From contig MU646308.1 of assembly GCA_026770585.1 (NCBI GenBank), forward strand, positions 1,459,405 to 1,473,313: a stretch of 13,909 bases of DNA, read 5' to 3'. Positions 9,501 through 12,836 of the stretch are shown one piece after another (within the stretch, counting starts at the first letter, position 1; each line of letters opens with the position of its first letter). A program made the translations under genes and the position numbers. This stretch comes from Baffinella frigidus (Eukaryota > Cryptophyceae > Cryptomonadales > Baffinellaceae). The notes below the pieces were generated by a model that worked only from the letters and a program-made list of their open reading frames with translations, did no database searches and was not told the DNA's origin.

Positions 9501-12500
9501 CACCACCCTCTACACCGGCTCAGCTTCCCCCCCCCTCTCTTCTTGAGCCATACGGGCGACTGACTAGTCCATCACCCTAATGCAACTCCAACACTCTGAG
9601 GTAACTGTCTTGCACTCGCCTCACCACCCTCCGCACCTCAACCCTTAACCCTAAACCCAAAACCCTAACCCCTAAACCCTAAACCCTAAACCCCAAACCC
9701 TGCGCACCGGCTTCGACTTTGTCTCCCCCTTCTTCGGGTTCACGGCCTTCGGCTCTTTCCCAACCAACATCGTCCCCAAAGCATCCGACGCTCCGCCCCC
9801 GCCAGCGGGCACTGGCGGCTGCTTTACTGCCCCCCCTTCCTGTACAGGGTGATCCCCTCTTAGATTATAGTGGATGGAGGCGTTGAAGACGAATTATAAT
9901 TGGGTGATTTATTCTGGGGGGGGTATCATCAGCCTTTGCAGAGAGCGATCGGGTCCGCAGCTGTTTTACTGGCCCCCCGACCTGTACCGGGTGACTCCCG
10001 GGGGGTGTCATGAGCCATTGCAGAGGCGTTATGCTTTGCACCTAAAGCAGCTGCTTGACCCGACCTGCGTGCACCACCCGGTGTAGGGTGTAGGGTGTAG
10101 GGTGTAGGGTGTAGGGTTTGGCACCACCCAGCCACTTAGCAGCGCCCGCGTTCTATCTTCCCCGGATTTCCGTGCACCATCCAGAGTGTGTCACCTCGCC
10201 GCCTACCCACGCCAGGTCGTAAATGGGATTTTTAAAACGCAACGTTTCGTTTCGTAGTACAAATGGGTGTGCCAAGAACTTGGGACACGCAACCTTTCGT
10301 CGTTTTGAGTGCACCACCAGCCACTTAGCAGCGCCCGAGTTCTATCATCCCCGGATTTCCGGAGATCATTTCAAGCCCCTCACCCTGAAATGAATTGCAA
10401 TTTGTACCAGGATGGTTGAAACGGACACATCATCGAAGGCCCCGGTGGCTGCTAAGTGGGTGCGTCACCTCTCCGCCTGCGTACCCCCCTCAACACCAAA
10501 CTCCAGGAGAAGTTGACTAGATTGAACTCGAGGAATTCCCCGATGAGAGTTTTCATGATTCCCAGCTCTGCCTGAGTTTTATTCTGGCTCGTCCTGAAGG
10601 CTTTCTATTCGCCCTTTTGTACTGAATTTCTGCTCTTAAATACGTGTAAGGACGCGCCATAATACAAGGCAGGCAGAGCTAGGTGTGATATCTTCAGTCG
10701 AGCGAGAGTCACCAATCGGGATAGGCTTCGAGGTACGCGGGGTTCGATTTAATGTGGAAACCTTTTCAATTTGAAAAACTTGGGCAACGAAATTCACTAC
10801 TCAGAACGATCTTTACTAGTAATAGTAAAGCAAACGTGGAGTAATATTAATTGAATCCAGCTTTTAAAATTGAAAAGGTTTCCACATTCGATTCGTTGTT
10901 TGCGCCACAAGGGACCACCACCACGCCAGATCCCTGGAAGGGGTCGCCAAAAGTCGATTTCCCCAGGGGCGAAGGGTTTTCAAAAGCCACCAACGCCAAA
11001 TGTGGCGTTCCCAAAGGGAGCTACCCCCTCCAGCAGTCTGGTGTGGCAACCTGAAGGATTCTCAACGCACGACCCACCGTCCCGGTAGAGCCAATCTGGT
11101 AGGACTTGGCCAAAGCGAAGTTCGAAGTTGCGAGATTGCGAACTTCTAGATGGACCCGTTTGGACATGTAGTGTTTTAAATTCAAATTTTGCAGTACAAA
11201 ATGGTGTTTACTAATAATTACGGTCCATCTAGAAGTTCGCAATCTCGCAACTTCGAACTTCGCTTTGGCCAAGTCCTACCAGATTGGCTCTACAGCCCCG
11301 CAAACCACCAACCCTCACGGGAGGGCCAAATTATCGATTTTACATTTCAAGATTTGCCCCAACAGACCAGACCCCCCAAATCCGGGGGGGTCTATCGGGG
11401 CAAATCTAAAATCTAAAATCGATCATTTGGTCTTCCCGTGAGCGTTGGAGGCTGGATTTGGGGGTCTGTTGGGGCAAATCTTGAAATGTAAAATCGATAA
11501 TTGGTCCTGCCGTGAAAACGTTTTCAGAGCTAGACTTGGGAGAGCAGGTGGACCTCGAAACGTTTGCAGCGCTTGACTTGGGCATCCGTCAATGTTAGCT
11601 GATGCGCCTCGAAACGGTTTCAGAGCTAGACTTGGGAGAGCTGGTAGGGGAGGTTTCCTAGCTCTGTCCCAGTTCAATTTGGGCTCGCCATTATTTCACA
11701 CACACCCCCCCATTTTGCAGGTAAATTTCATGGGGAGGGGTCAAAATTCACCTGTGAAATTTCGGGGGAGGGGGCGAAATAATGGCGAGCCCAAATCCAA
11801 GTGGGGCAGAGCTAGGTTTCGAGCGGGTGGGCGGGACAACTTCTAGCTCTGCCTCACTCGGGTTGGCCGACTATTCTTAGGTTGGCACGCTGGGTGTGTG
11901 GTACAAATCGGTCAACTCTGGTGAAGAAATGCGCCCGGTCTCGCCTGGTGAGACCAAATAGACTGAGACAGAGGTAGAACTTGCCTGCTCATTGAGCCTC
12001 CGGTGTTGGGCCTCCATGTTTCGATGCATGTCGGTTCCCAAGCCCTTCGCCCCCCCCCGCTGCTCTGTGTACGCGTTCTGATTCGGCGTAGCAAAGGGTC
12101 AGCCACTCGAGAATGCTGGAGGATCCTATTTATGTGTGGGGTTGTAAATATTTGTACCAGGATAAGGTGTCCAAACCTCGTGACTGGCCAATATATGGCT
12201 AGTTACGTCACCAATCAACGAAAGTTACTACACAAATGCACACTTTTAAAAGCACGTCGGTTTAAAATAGGCCCCTCTTGCATTCGCGTGTGGAGGGCCG
12301 AGGCCATGCGTACAGCCGAATTCGATCCAACTTGCCGCACCACCCTGGAGGCAACTCAGAGGCAAATTGGACCTTTTCTTGGACCTTTTCTTGGGCAGAT
12401 TTTCTAGGTGATGCGCTGCGATTCCAGTACATCCCCTCGAAAATCTTCCCAAGAAAAGGTCCAGTTTGTCTGTGAGTTGACTCCAGAGCGGTCATACAAA

Positions 12501-12836
12501 TAGCCGTTGGCCGTGCACGAGGATAGATTCCCATCAGATATTGTCCAAACATATCTATACGTCGTGATGCATCAATTGAGAATGCTGTTCAGCAGTGCAC
12601 GCGCCACCTCAAATCTTTGCACCTCTGCTTCGCCAAATTTCAAACAAAAAAAACACCCAAGCATGAGCGCTGGCATCACCGGTTTTGCAAACTTCGGCAT
12701 CGGCGGCACAAATTTGCCGTTCTTGCCATAGCTGCCTGCGGAGGAAGCTTTGTTCTCGCAACTCTTCCTCTGGATCACAGACTTGGTGTGCGCGCTTCCA
12801 GCCTCCGCATCGTCTCCCTCGCCCCGCGTCGCCCCT
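450..12836 (-). CDS. POP: Plant/protist organellar DNA polymerase (POP, family A), 5' part of a multi-exon gene; polymerase core beyond left edge
   Basis: Exons in transcription order: N 12836-12680 (probable), K 9839-9699, M 8602-8537, J 7620-7483, I 6016-5879, H 5365-5288, F 5127-5041, G 4835-4812, D 4185-4126, E 3909-3855, A 3132-3072, B 2485-2367, L 1633-1530, C 545-450. Phases agree at every junction, including split codons at E/A (G|GC), A/B (AA|G) and B/L (G|GA). The joined product follows the POP exonuclease region in order: [44 protein letters not shown], a KxxMKTVF segment, YATYD, then [13 protein letters not shown]. All four exonuclease carboxylates are present, so proofreading should be active. 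POP enzymes replicate plastid and mitochondrial DNA; a transit peptide is expected but the 5' end is unresolved. Boundaries rest on homology, AG acceptors and phase, not on transcripts. Confidence 0.85.
654..718. repeat. Three degenerate 21-22-base units
   Basis: Units at 654-675, 676-696 and 697-718 each end in TACTAC and share CGAATTCGCNATTT or ATCGCGATTT cores. Confidence 0.75.
722..790 (-). pseudogene. Decayed copy of exon C with acceptor
   Basis: On the minus strand the sequence reads FYAQC, stop, [12 protein letters not shown]. It keeps an acceptor (TTTCCCAG) at the same point as exon C. The Trp codon TGG has become TGA (765-767), and a one-base loss after MER ends the similarity. Most other differences are at third codon positions, so the copy diverged while partly constrained or arose from a diverged allele. 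Confidence 0.8.
795..1077 (+). repeat. Telomere-like TTTAGGG/TGTAGGG array in the L-C intron
   Basis: The tract is a mixture of TTTAGGG, TGTAGGG, TTTGGGG and TTCAGGG units on the plus strand. The unit type is the plant and green-algal telomere repeat, heavily degenerate, so it is interstitial rather than a chromosome end. It fills much of the intron between exons L and C. Confidence 0.9.
1254..1280 (-). pseudogene. Copy of the 3' edge of exon L with its GC donor
   Basis: The minus-strand stretch repeats the end of exon L (AAATCGCAGCAG then GCACCGTC) with a few substitutions, in the intron just downstream of L. Beyond the donor it continues into a segment resembling the upstream copy of exon A (TCCCAGCCTATCTCGACATT), so it is a junction of two exon copies. 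Confidence 0.6.
1417..1446. repeat. Perfect 30-base palindrome
   Basis: ACGTTGCTCCCGTAT is followed directly by its reverse complement. It lies in the L-C intron about 84 bases downstream of exon L. Confidence 0.93.
1530..1633 (-). CDS. POP: Exon L: Lys/Pro-rich insertion between exonuclease and polymerase parts
   Basis: After acceptor CCCCTTGGCAG the exon starts with GA completing a Gly codon from exon B, then has 34 codons such as [20 protein letters not shown] and [11 protein letters not shown]. It ends in phase 0 at a GC donor (CAG|GCACCG). This charged linker has no counterpart in the short plant POP stretch here, so it is a lineage-specific insertion. The call rests on phase at both ends, since exon B cannot join exon C in frame without it. 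Partial copies of both its edges lie nearby (1815-1857 upstream, 1254-1280 downstream). Confidence 0.65.
1651..1812. repeat. 27-base minisatellite, six units
   Basis: ACACTCAATTCGAG starts at 1657, 1684, 1711, 1738, 1765 and 1792, an exact 27-base period with a few substitutions. It lies in the intron immediately upstream of exon L. Being a multiple of three and stop-free, it creates spurious repetitive open frames on both strands. Confidence 0.95.
1815..1857 (-). pseudogene. Copy of the 5' edge of exon L with acceptor
   Basis: The minus strand has GACGCAG, then GAGGCGGGG..., then GACCCGTCGC, paralleling GGCAG, GAGGGACGGGG and GACCCGTCGC at the start of exon L. The G-run differs in length and shifts the frame. 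It lies on the far side of the 27-base minisatellite from exon L. Confidence 0.6.
1988..2046 (+). repeat. Short telomere-like array in the B-L intron
   Basis: About eight TTTAGGG-type units lie between the exon L upstream copy and the exon B donor minisatellite. Confidence 0.85.
2221..2376 (-). repeat. 31-base minisatellite that repeats the exon B splice donor five times
   Basis: GGTTCTCGCACCTGGG on the plus strand starts at 2230, 2263, 2294, 2325 and 2356, giving spacings of 33, 31, 31 and 31. On the minus strand each unit holds CCCAG|GTGCGAGAACC, the exact exon B donor, followed by a TATATA stretch. The unit touching exon B is the true boundary; the others lie downstream in the intron. Because 31 is not a multiple of three, successive donors fall in different reading phases. 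Confidence 0.92.
2367..2485 (-). CDS. POP: Exon B: ExoIII motif (YATYD) of the proofreading domain
   Basis: The exon is 119 bases, entering one base from codon completion and leaving after the first base of a Gly codon. The acceptor is CCCGAAACAG and the donor GTGCGA. It encodes [20 protein letters not shown] and then a segment including [22 protein letters not shown] is ExoIII (Y-x3-D), and the helix matches WISYSALDAISTLKLYESM of plant POP. The donor and its flank are the founder unit of a five-copy minisatellite in the downstream intron. A copy of the exon with the catalytic Asp changed to Tyr lies upstream at 2796-2853. Confidence 0.9.
2600..2745 (+). repeat. Degenerate TTACTACC-type repeat in the A-B intron
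   Basis: TTATTACTACC, TTATTACC and GAGCTACC units alternate, giving a pyrimidine-biased stretch between exon B and its upstream copy. Confidence 0.75.
2738..2932 (+). repeat. Tandem duplication flank around the exon B copy
   Basis: A stretch of about 50 bases starting GTTACCAGAGCCCAACAT and ending TTGGTGTGATCAG occurs at 2738-2788 and again at 2883-2932, 145 bases apart, with few differences. The decayed exon B copy lies between them. Confidence 0.85.
2796..2855 (-). pseudogene. Copy of exon B with ExoIII Asp changed to Tyr
   Basis: After an acceptor (CTCTCGTAG) the minus strand reads [19 protein letters not shown] and then diverges. The catalytic Asp codon GAC is TAC (2829-2831) and Thr is Met. 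No donor follows. It sits inside a tandem duplication of about 145 bases whose flanks (GTTACCAGAGCCCAACAT...) recur at 2738 and 2883. Confidence 0.78.
2951..3060 (+). repeat. TGTAGGG-rich array in the A-B intron
   Basis: Near-perfect GTGTAGG units run to about 3000, then the tract degenerates up to ten bases before the exon A donor. Confidence 0.88.
3072..3132 (-). CDS. POP: Exon A: segment before ExoIII ([20 protein letters not shown])
   Basis: The exon begins with GC completing the Gly codon from exon E, then has 19 codons and two bases of a Lys codon. The acceptor is CATTTTGCAG and the donor GTAACC, the same six bases as exon [17 protein letters not shown] aligns with KIVVIPPVEELQREDRE of plant POP, just before the ExoIII helix. 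The Lys codon AA|G is completed at the first base of exon B. Two diverged copies of the acceptor and first half of this exon lie upstream near 3225-3272 and 3385-3430. Confidence 0.86.
3225..3272 (-). pseudogene. Copy of the first half of exon A with acceptor
   Basis: Acceptor CACTGCAG is followed by a frame reading [12 protein letters not shown], against [12 protein letters not shown] in exon A. The acidic tail of the exon is missing. Downstream flanks (GCTAGCTTGAGTGCTGAGC) are shared with the region before exon A, so this is a tandem duplication of intron plus exon edge, about 138 bases long. Confidence 0.7.
3385..3430 (-). pseudogene. More diverged copy of exon A edge
   Basis: The minus strand reads [12 protein letters not shown] after a weak acceptor (GTTGAAG), with the same following flank (AACGTTGTTAC) as the copy at 3225-3272. 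It is the outermost of three units stepping upstream from exon A at about 138 and 157 bases. Confidence 0.5.
3596..3850 (+). repeat. Telomere-like array in the E-A intron
   Basis: Dense TTTAGGG units with TTGAGGG, TTCGGG and GTCCAGGG variants run to within a few bases of the exon E donor. Confidence 0.9.
3855..3909 (-). CDS. POP: Exon [18 protein letters not shown] segment
   Basis: The exon has 18 codons plus one base. It starts at acceptor ACCCAAAG (an AAG rather than CAG) and ends at donor GTCAAA. It encodes [18 protein letters not shown] and the first base of a Gly codon. The plant POP equivalent is SMKTIFGKRKLKKDGSEG, a close and family-specific match. Telomere-like arrays press against both ends, so only 55 bases of recognisable coding sequence stand between two long repeat tracts. 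The split Gly codon is completed by GC at the start of exon A. Confidence 0.88.
3914..4117 (+). repeat. Telomere-like array filling the D-E intron
   Basis: Almost all of the 216-base intron between exons D and E is TTTAGGG/TGTAGGG repeat, so the splice sites themselves lie at the repeat edges. Confidence 0.92.
4126..4185 (-). CDS. POP: Exon [10 protein letters not shown] segment after ExoII
   Basis: The exon is 20 codons, phase 0, with acceptor TTCGGCGCAG and donor GTGCCT. It encodes [29 protein letters not shown] corresponds to the GGYSLEALT helix of POP and the analogous segment in bacterial Pol I exonuclease domains. It connects in phase to the ARLWDSNR microexon upstream and to [10 protein letters not shown] of exon E downstream. 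Confidence 0.82.
4186..4811 (-). other. G-D intron without recognisable genes
   Basis: The intron has no telomere-like array until its last 35 bases. It holds four spaced copies of TGTCAACTT or TATCAACTT (4208, 4234, 4257, 4306), spaced 26, 23 and 49 bases. I see nothing else in it. Confidence 0.6.
4812..4835 (-). CDS. POP: Exon G: 24-base microexon encoding ARLWDSNR
   Basis: Between acceptor ACACCAG and donor GTAACC lie eight codons, ARLWDSNR, phase 0 on both sides. They supply exactly the residues missing between HM of exon F and MIGGGYKL of exon D, matching HMARLWDSSRR-GGYSL in plant POP. It sits at the edge of a TTTAGGG-type array and would be invisible to ordinary gene callers. The short length lowers certainty, but the residue match and two-sided phase match make chance unlikely. 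Confidence 0.82.
4841..5036 (+). repeat. Telomere-like array filling the F-G intron
   Basis: Nine near-perfect TTTAGGG units lie next to the microexon G acceptor, then TTCAGGG/TTGAGGG variants run up to the exon F GC donor. The intron is 205 bases and nearly all repeat. Confidence 0.92.
5041..5127 (-). CDS. POP: Exon F: ExoII motif (HNWSFD)
   Basis: The exon is 29 codons, phase 0, after acceptor CCCTTCTAG. It reads [19 protein letters not shown] and then a segment ending DTVHM. HNWSFD is the ExoII motif (N-x3-D), and ADTMHMARLW of plant POP aligns with DTVHM here plus ARLWD in exon G. No GT donor fits after the Met codon; the exon appears to end at CACATG with a GC donor (GCAAAC). The nearest GT (in ACCGTC) would remove the conserved HM and disturb the match to exon G. 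No partial copies of this exon were noticed. Confidence 0.9.
5288..5365 (-). CDS. POP: Exon H: helix between ExoI and ExoII
   Basis: The exon is 26 codons, phase 0, with acceptor TCTCGGCAG and donor GTCTAC. It encodes [20 protein letters not shown] followed by NPKVKK. The [15 protein letters not shown] segment corresponds to the FxPFFEDPSIKK helix that directly precedes the VWHNYSFD motif in plant POP. Exon F continues with VFHNWSFD, so the junction falls exactly where the family alignment predicts. The upstream intron to exon I is 513 bases; the downstream intron is only 160 bases. Confidence 0.88.
5366..5878 (-). other. I-H intron with a perfect 32-base palindrome
   Basis: Bases 5746-5777 are a perfect palindrome (AAAGTAGCGGAAGCAT and its complement, no loop). 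A G-run lies at 5534-5546. No exon copy or telomere-like array was noticed in the rest. Confidence 0.8.
5879..6016 (-). CDS. POP: Exon I: exonuclease strand after ExoI plus a lineage-specific acidic insertion
   Basis: After acceptor CCTGTGGCAG the frame reads [20 protein letters not shown]. This follows the GPQ of exon J as the POP segment after its conserved CGP does, then runs into a charged low-complexity stretch rich in Glu, Lys, Gly and Thr. The donor is uncertain. GTAGAG at 5878 keeps phase 0 and gives 46 codons; GTGTCG and GTCAAG upstream would also keep phase and give a shorter exon. A ten-G run (plus strand C, 5881-5890) lies just before the chosen donor. A second copy of the exon's first 18 codons lies upstream at 6186-6238. 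Confidence 0.72.
6186..6238 (-). pseudogene. Copy of the 5' part of exon I with acceptor
   Basis: Acceptor CTTGTGCAG is followed by [18 protein letters not shown], against [18 protein letters not shown] in exon I. Similarity stops after Ile and the frame closes six codons later without a GT donor. It is the least decayed of the copies, so an alternative exon cannot be fully excluded. Confidence 0.72.
6536..7117. mobile_element. Foldback (long inverted repeat) element in the J-I intron
   Basis: The arms at 6536-6606 and 7051-7117 are inverted copies, about 70 bases and roughly 85 percent alike by eye (core: CCTTGAGTTGAGTGATACAA). Inside, a second inverted pair (ATTACAATCGTTGTTTTA near 6652, its complement near 6779) and a direct pair (GGCGTTCGGCA at 6675 and 6841) are nested. 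A solo arm-like copy lies at 7899-7943. No transposase frame is present, so a nonautonomous foldback or MITE is likely. Confidence 0.75.
7139..7171 (-). pseudogene. Copy of the 3' end of exon J
   Basis: The minus strand repeats [10 protein letters not shown] and then reads TAG where exon J has CAG before its donor, and the GT is lost. It lies downstream of J beside the right arm of the 6536-7117 foldback. The intronic flank of J (7442-7469) also recurs at 7272-7299. Confidence 0.7.
7483..7620 (-). CDS. POP: Exon J: ExoI motif (DTE) of the proofreading domain
   Basis: The exon is 46 codons, phase 0, with acceptor CGAATGCAG and donor GTTACT. It starts [20 protein letters not shown] and continues to [18 protein letters not shown]. 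The DTE at residues 17-19 is the ExoI motif, whose Asp and Glu bind the catalytic metals in DnaQ-like exonucleases. The [16 protein letters not shown] run is typical of plant and algal POP and differs from bacterial Pol I. This is one of the clearest family matches in the window. Two upstream copies carry the exon's 5' portion and a downstream copy carries its 3' portion, none complete. Confidence 0.92.
7671..7707 (-). pseudogene. Copy of the 5' part of exon J (inner)
   Basis: The minus strand reads [12 protein letters not shown] and then diverges before the DTE motif. The acceptor CAG|G has become AAG|T. It lies 50-90 bases upstream of exon J. Confidence 0.7.
7743..7808 (-). pseudogene. Copy of exon J with ExoI DTE changed to DTK (outer)
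   Basis: Acceptor CCCCCCAG is followed by [20 protein letters not shown]. The catalytic Glu codon GAG is AAG (7750-7752). Similarity ends soon after, and no donor follows. Confidence 0.78.
7809..8299. other. Part of the M-J intron without genes
   Basis: It contains short telomere-like runs (7815-7845), the solo foldback arm, and a GGGTTTCGGGTT/GGGG-rich stretch from about 8150. No coding signal was seen on either strand. Confidence 0.55.
7899..7943. repeat. Solo copy of the foldback arm
   Basis: CTCGAGCCTTGCTTTGAGTG and following bases resemble CTCGAGCCTTGAGTTGAGTG at the left arm of the 6536-7117 element, including a GAGCCTTA end. Confidence 0.6.
8300..8345 (-). pseudogene. Outer downstream copy of exon M 3' end
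   Basis: The minus strand reads TEAEAVIA in the frame equivalent to TEAQAILA of exon M, but the donor GT is AC. It is one unit, about 130 bases, beyond the inner copy. Confidence 0.6.
8428..8478 (-). pseudogene. Inner downstream copy of exon M 3' end with donor
   Basis: The minus strand reads [12 protein letters not shown] followed by a GTACGC donor, against [10 protein letters not shown] in exon M. No good acceptor precedes it. Confidence 0.65.
8537..8602 (-). CDS. POP: Exon M: lead-in strand of the 3'-5' exonuclease domain
   Basis: The exon is 22 codons, phase 0 on both sides, with acceptor GCGCGCAG and donor GTGCAC. It encodes MEPQPEAP followed by [14 protein letters not shown]. Joined to exon J, the order is a beta strand and helix leading into the DTE motif, as in the bacterial Pol I segment that precedes its first exonuclease motif. 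The initial ATG lies right at the acceptor, so it is read as an internal methionine rather than the gene start. Two decayed copies of its 3' half follow downstream (8428-8478 and 8300-8345), with TEAQAILA changed to TEAEAFLA and TEAEAVIA. Confidence 0.75.
8613..8703 (+). repeat. Telomere-like TTTGGGG/TTTAGGG array in the K-M intron
   Basis: TTTGGGG units predominate in a short array ending just before the exon M acceptor side. Confidence 0.85.
8845..8973. mobile_element. Small element with 27-base terminal inverted repeats
   Basis: The arms at 8845-8871 and 8947-8973 match with two differences (ATCCGGGAACA...TTTCTTTCAA). The 75-base interior contains TGTGTAGTAATTTTCATT, which recurs exactly at 6076-6093 in another intron. 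It could be a MITE; no clear target duplication was seen. Confidence 0.6.
9001..9153 (+). repeat. CCCTA pentamer satellite
   Basis: Almost pure (CCCTA)n, with a few CCTTA and CCATA variants. It is distinct from the heptamer arrays and has the C-rich strand on plus. Confidence 0.96.
9224..9306 (+). repeat. ACTT/TTAG tetramer microsatellite
   Basis: (TTAC)n passes into (TTAG)n with GTAGGTAGCTAG variants. Confidence 0.85.
9385..9640 (-). repeat. Degenerate tandem units including copies of the exon K 3' edge
   Basis: GAGCCATACGGGC followed by ACT...CCAACACCCT recurs near 9410 and 9550. On the minus strand, near 9505-9560, CAAGAAGAGAGGGG...GAAGCTGAGCCGGTG resembles the end of exon K (CGAAGAAGGGGGAG...TCGAAGCCGGTG). 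A shorter form lies near 9390-9425. Confidence 0.5.
9640..9700 (-). repeat. Telomere-like array in reverse orientation
   Basis: CCCTAAA/CCCCAAA units on the plus strand directly abut the exon K donor. The other heptamer arrays in the window have the G-rich strand on plus. Confidence 0.9.
9699..9839 (-). CDS. POP: Exon K: basic Gly/Pro/Lys linker before the exonuclease domain
   Basis: The exon is 47 codons, phase 0 at both ends, from acceptor CCTGTACAG to donor GTTTGG. The residues begin [19 protein letters not shown] and end [17 protein letters not shown], a low-complexity, positively charged and probably disordered stretch. This fits the variable region between the transit peptide and the exonuclease fold in POP enzymes. 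Two partial copies of its 5' end with acceptor lie upstream (9955-9983 and 10040-10066), and weaker copies of its 3' end lie downstream (about 9505-9560). The seven-C run at 9830-9836 may vary in length. The call depends on phase, splice sites and context, since the sequence itself is not conserved. Confidence 0.6.
9955..9983 (-). pseudogene. Copy of the 5' edge of exon K with acceptor
   Basis: The minus strand has GGTACAG, then GTCGGGGGGCCAGTAAAAC, against TGTACAG and GAAGGGGGGGCAGTAAAGC at exon K. The frame closes soon after. A shorter third copy (CGCAG, GTCGGGTCAAGCAGCTGC) lies at 10040-10066. Confidence 0.6.
10040..10066 (-). pseudogene. Third, shortened copy of the exon K 5' edge
   Basis: The minus strand keeps a CAG acceptor and GTCGGG...CAAGCAGCTGC but has lost the middle of the G run. 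It is 83 bases upstream of the previous copy. Confidence 0.45.
10081..10122 (+). repeat. TGTAGGG array
   Basis: Five GTGTAGG units follow the third exon K copy. Confidence 0.85.
10122..10363 (+). repeat. Direct repeat in the N-K intron
   Basis: CAGCCACTTAGCAGCGCCCG and the following TTCTATCNTCCCCGGATTTCCG occur near 10128 and again near 10315. An inverted piece (GCTGCTAAGTGG) lies at 10446-10457. Confidence 0.75.
10743..10893. mobile_element. Small inverted-repeat element with a 7-base flanking duplication
   Basis: The arms 10751-10772 and 10867-10888 are perfect inverted 22-mers (AATGTGGAAACCTTTTCAAT...). TTCGATT occurs at 10743-10749 and 10887-10893, overlapping the right arm end by two bases, and could be a target-site duplication. 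The interior (about 94 bases) has no coding capacity. Confidence 0.6.
11085..11293. mobile_element. Foldback with perfect 72-base arms
   Basis: Bases 11085-11156 are exactly the reverse complement of 11222-11293, with a 65-base loop. Perfect identity over 72 bases implies recent formation or continuing correction. No transposase or target duplication is visible. Confidence 0.95.
11316..11514. mobile_element. Foldback with near-perfect 52-base arms
   Basis: The arms at 11316-11368 and 11463-11514 are inverted copies (core TATCGATTTTACATTTCAAG). A third, partial inverted copy (AAAATCGAT...GGTCTTCCCGTGAG) lies in the loop near 11414-11445. Confidence 0.88.
11511..11646 (+). repeat. Three direct repeats with CAGAGCTAGACTTGGGAGAG
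   Basis: Units with AAACG(G)TTT.CAG.GCT.GACTTGGG occur near 11517, 11560 and 11612. The CTAGCTCTG end links them to the neighbouring foldback family. Confidence 0.8.
11657..11816. mobile_element. Foldback with 41-base imperfect arms ending in CCTAGCTCTG
   Basis: The arms at 11657-11697 and 11776-11816 are inverted with about five differences (shared TTTGGGCTCGCCATTATTTC). The same CTAGCTCTGCC-type end recurs at 10564, 10670 (inverted) and 11843, and as CAGAGCTAG at 2061-2070 in another intron, suggesting a dispersed family. Confidence 0.85.
12345..12486. mobile_element. Foldback with about 48-base arms
   Basis: The arms at 12345-12404 and 12439-12486 pair as inverted copies (GGACCTTTTCTTGG core). 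The left arm carries an extra internal tandem copy of GGACCTTTTCTT. Confidence 0.85.
12680..12836 (-). CDS. POP: Probable exon N: N-terminal disordered linker
   Basis: An open frame follows a pyrimidine-rich acceptor (CTTCTCTCACGATCGCAG) and ends at a GTGATG donor. It encodes 52 residues, first acidic ([11 protein letters not shown]), then basic and proline-rich ([16 protein letters not shown]). It leaves in phase 0, which fits exon K directly, and enters needing one base of a split codon. The composition resembles the linker in exon K, and the region lacks repeats. I found no homology to the known N-terminus of POP, which is poorly conserved. The start codon is not settled: an ATG at 13005 and another at 13326 open Arg/Ala/Ser-rich frames that could be transit peptides. 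The only phase-matching donor I saw for the 13005 frame would leave a 32-base intron, which is too short to trust. Confidence 0.4.

Noticed and set aside
10851-11088. Short plus-strand frames with a [16 protein letters not shown] start
   Set aside because: They begin inside the right arm of an inverted repeat and run through unremarkable sequence. No family match and no splice context.
11511-11646. CRISPR-like or guide-scaffold-like GTTTTCAGAGCTAGA repeats
   Set aside because: There are only three imperfect direct copies without uniform spacers or cas genes, in clearly eukaryotic DNA. The likeness to a Cas9 guide scaffold is a short chance match.
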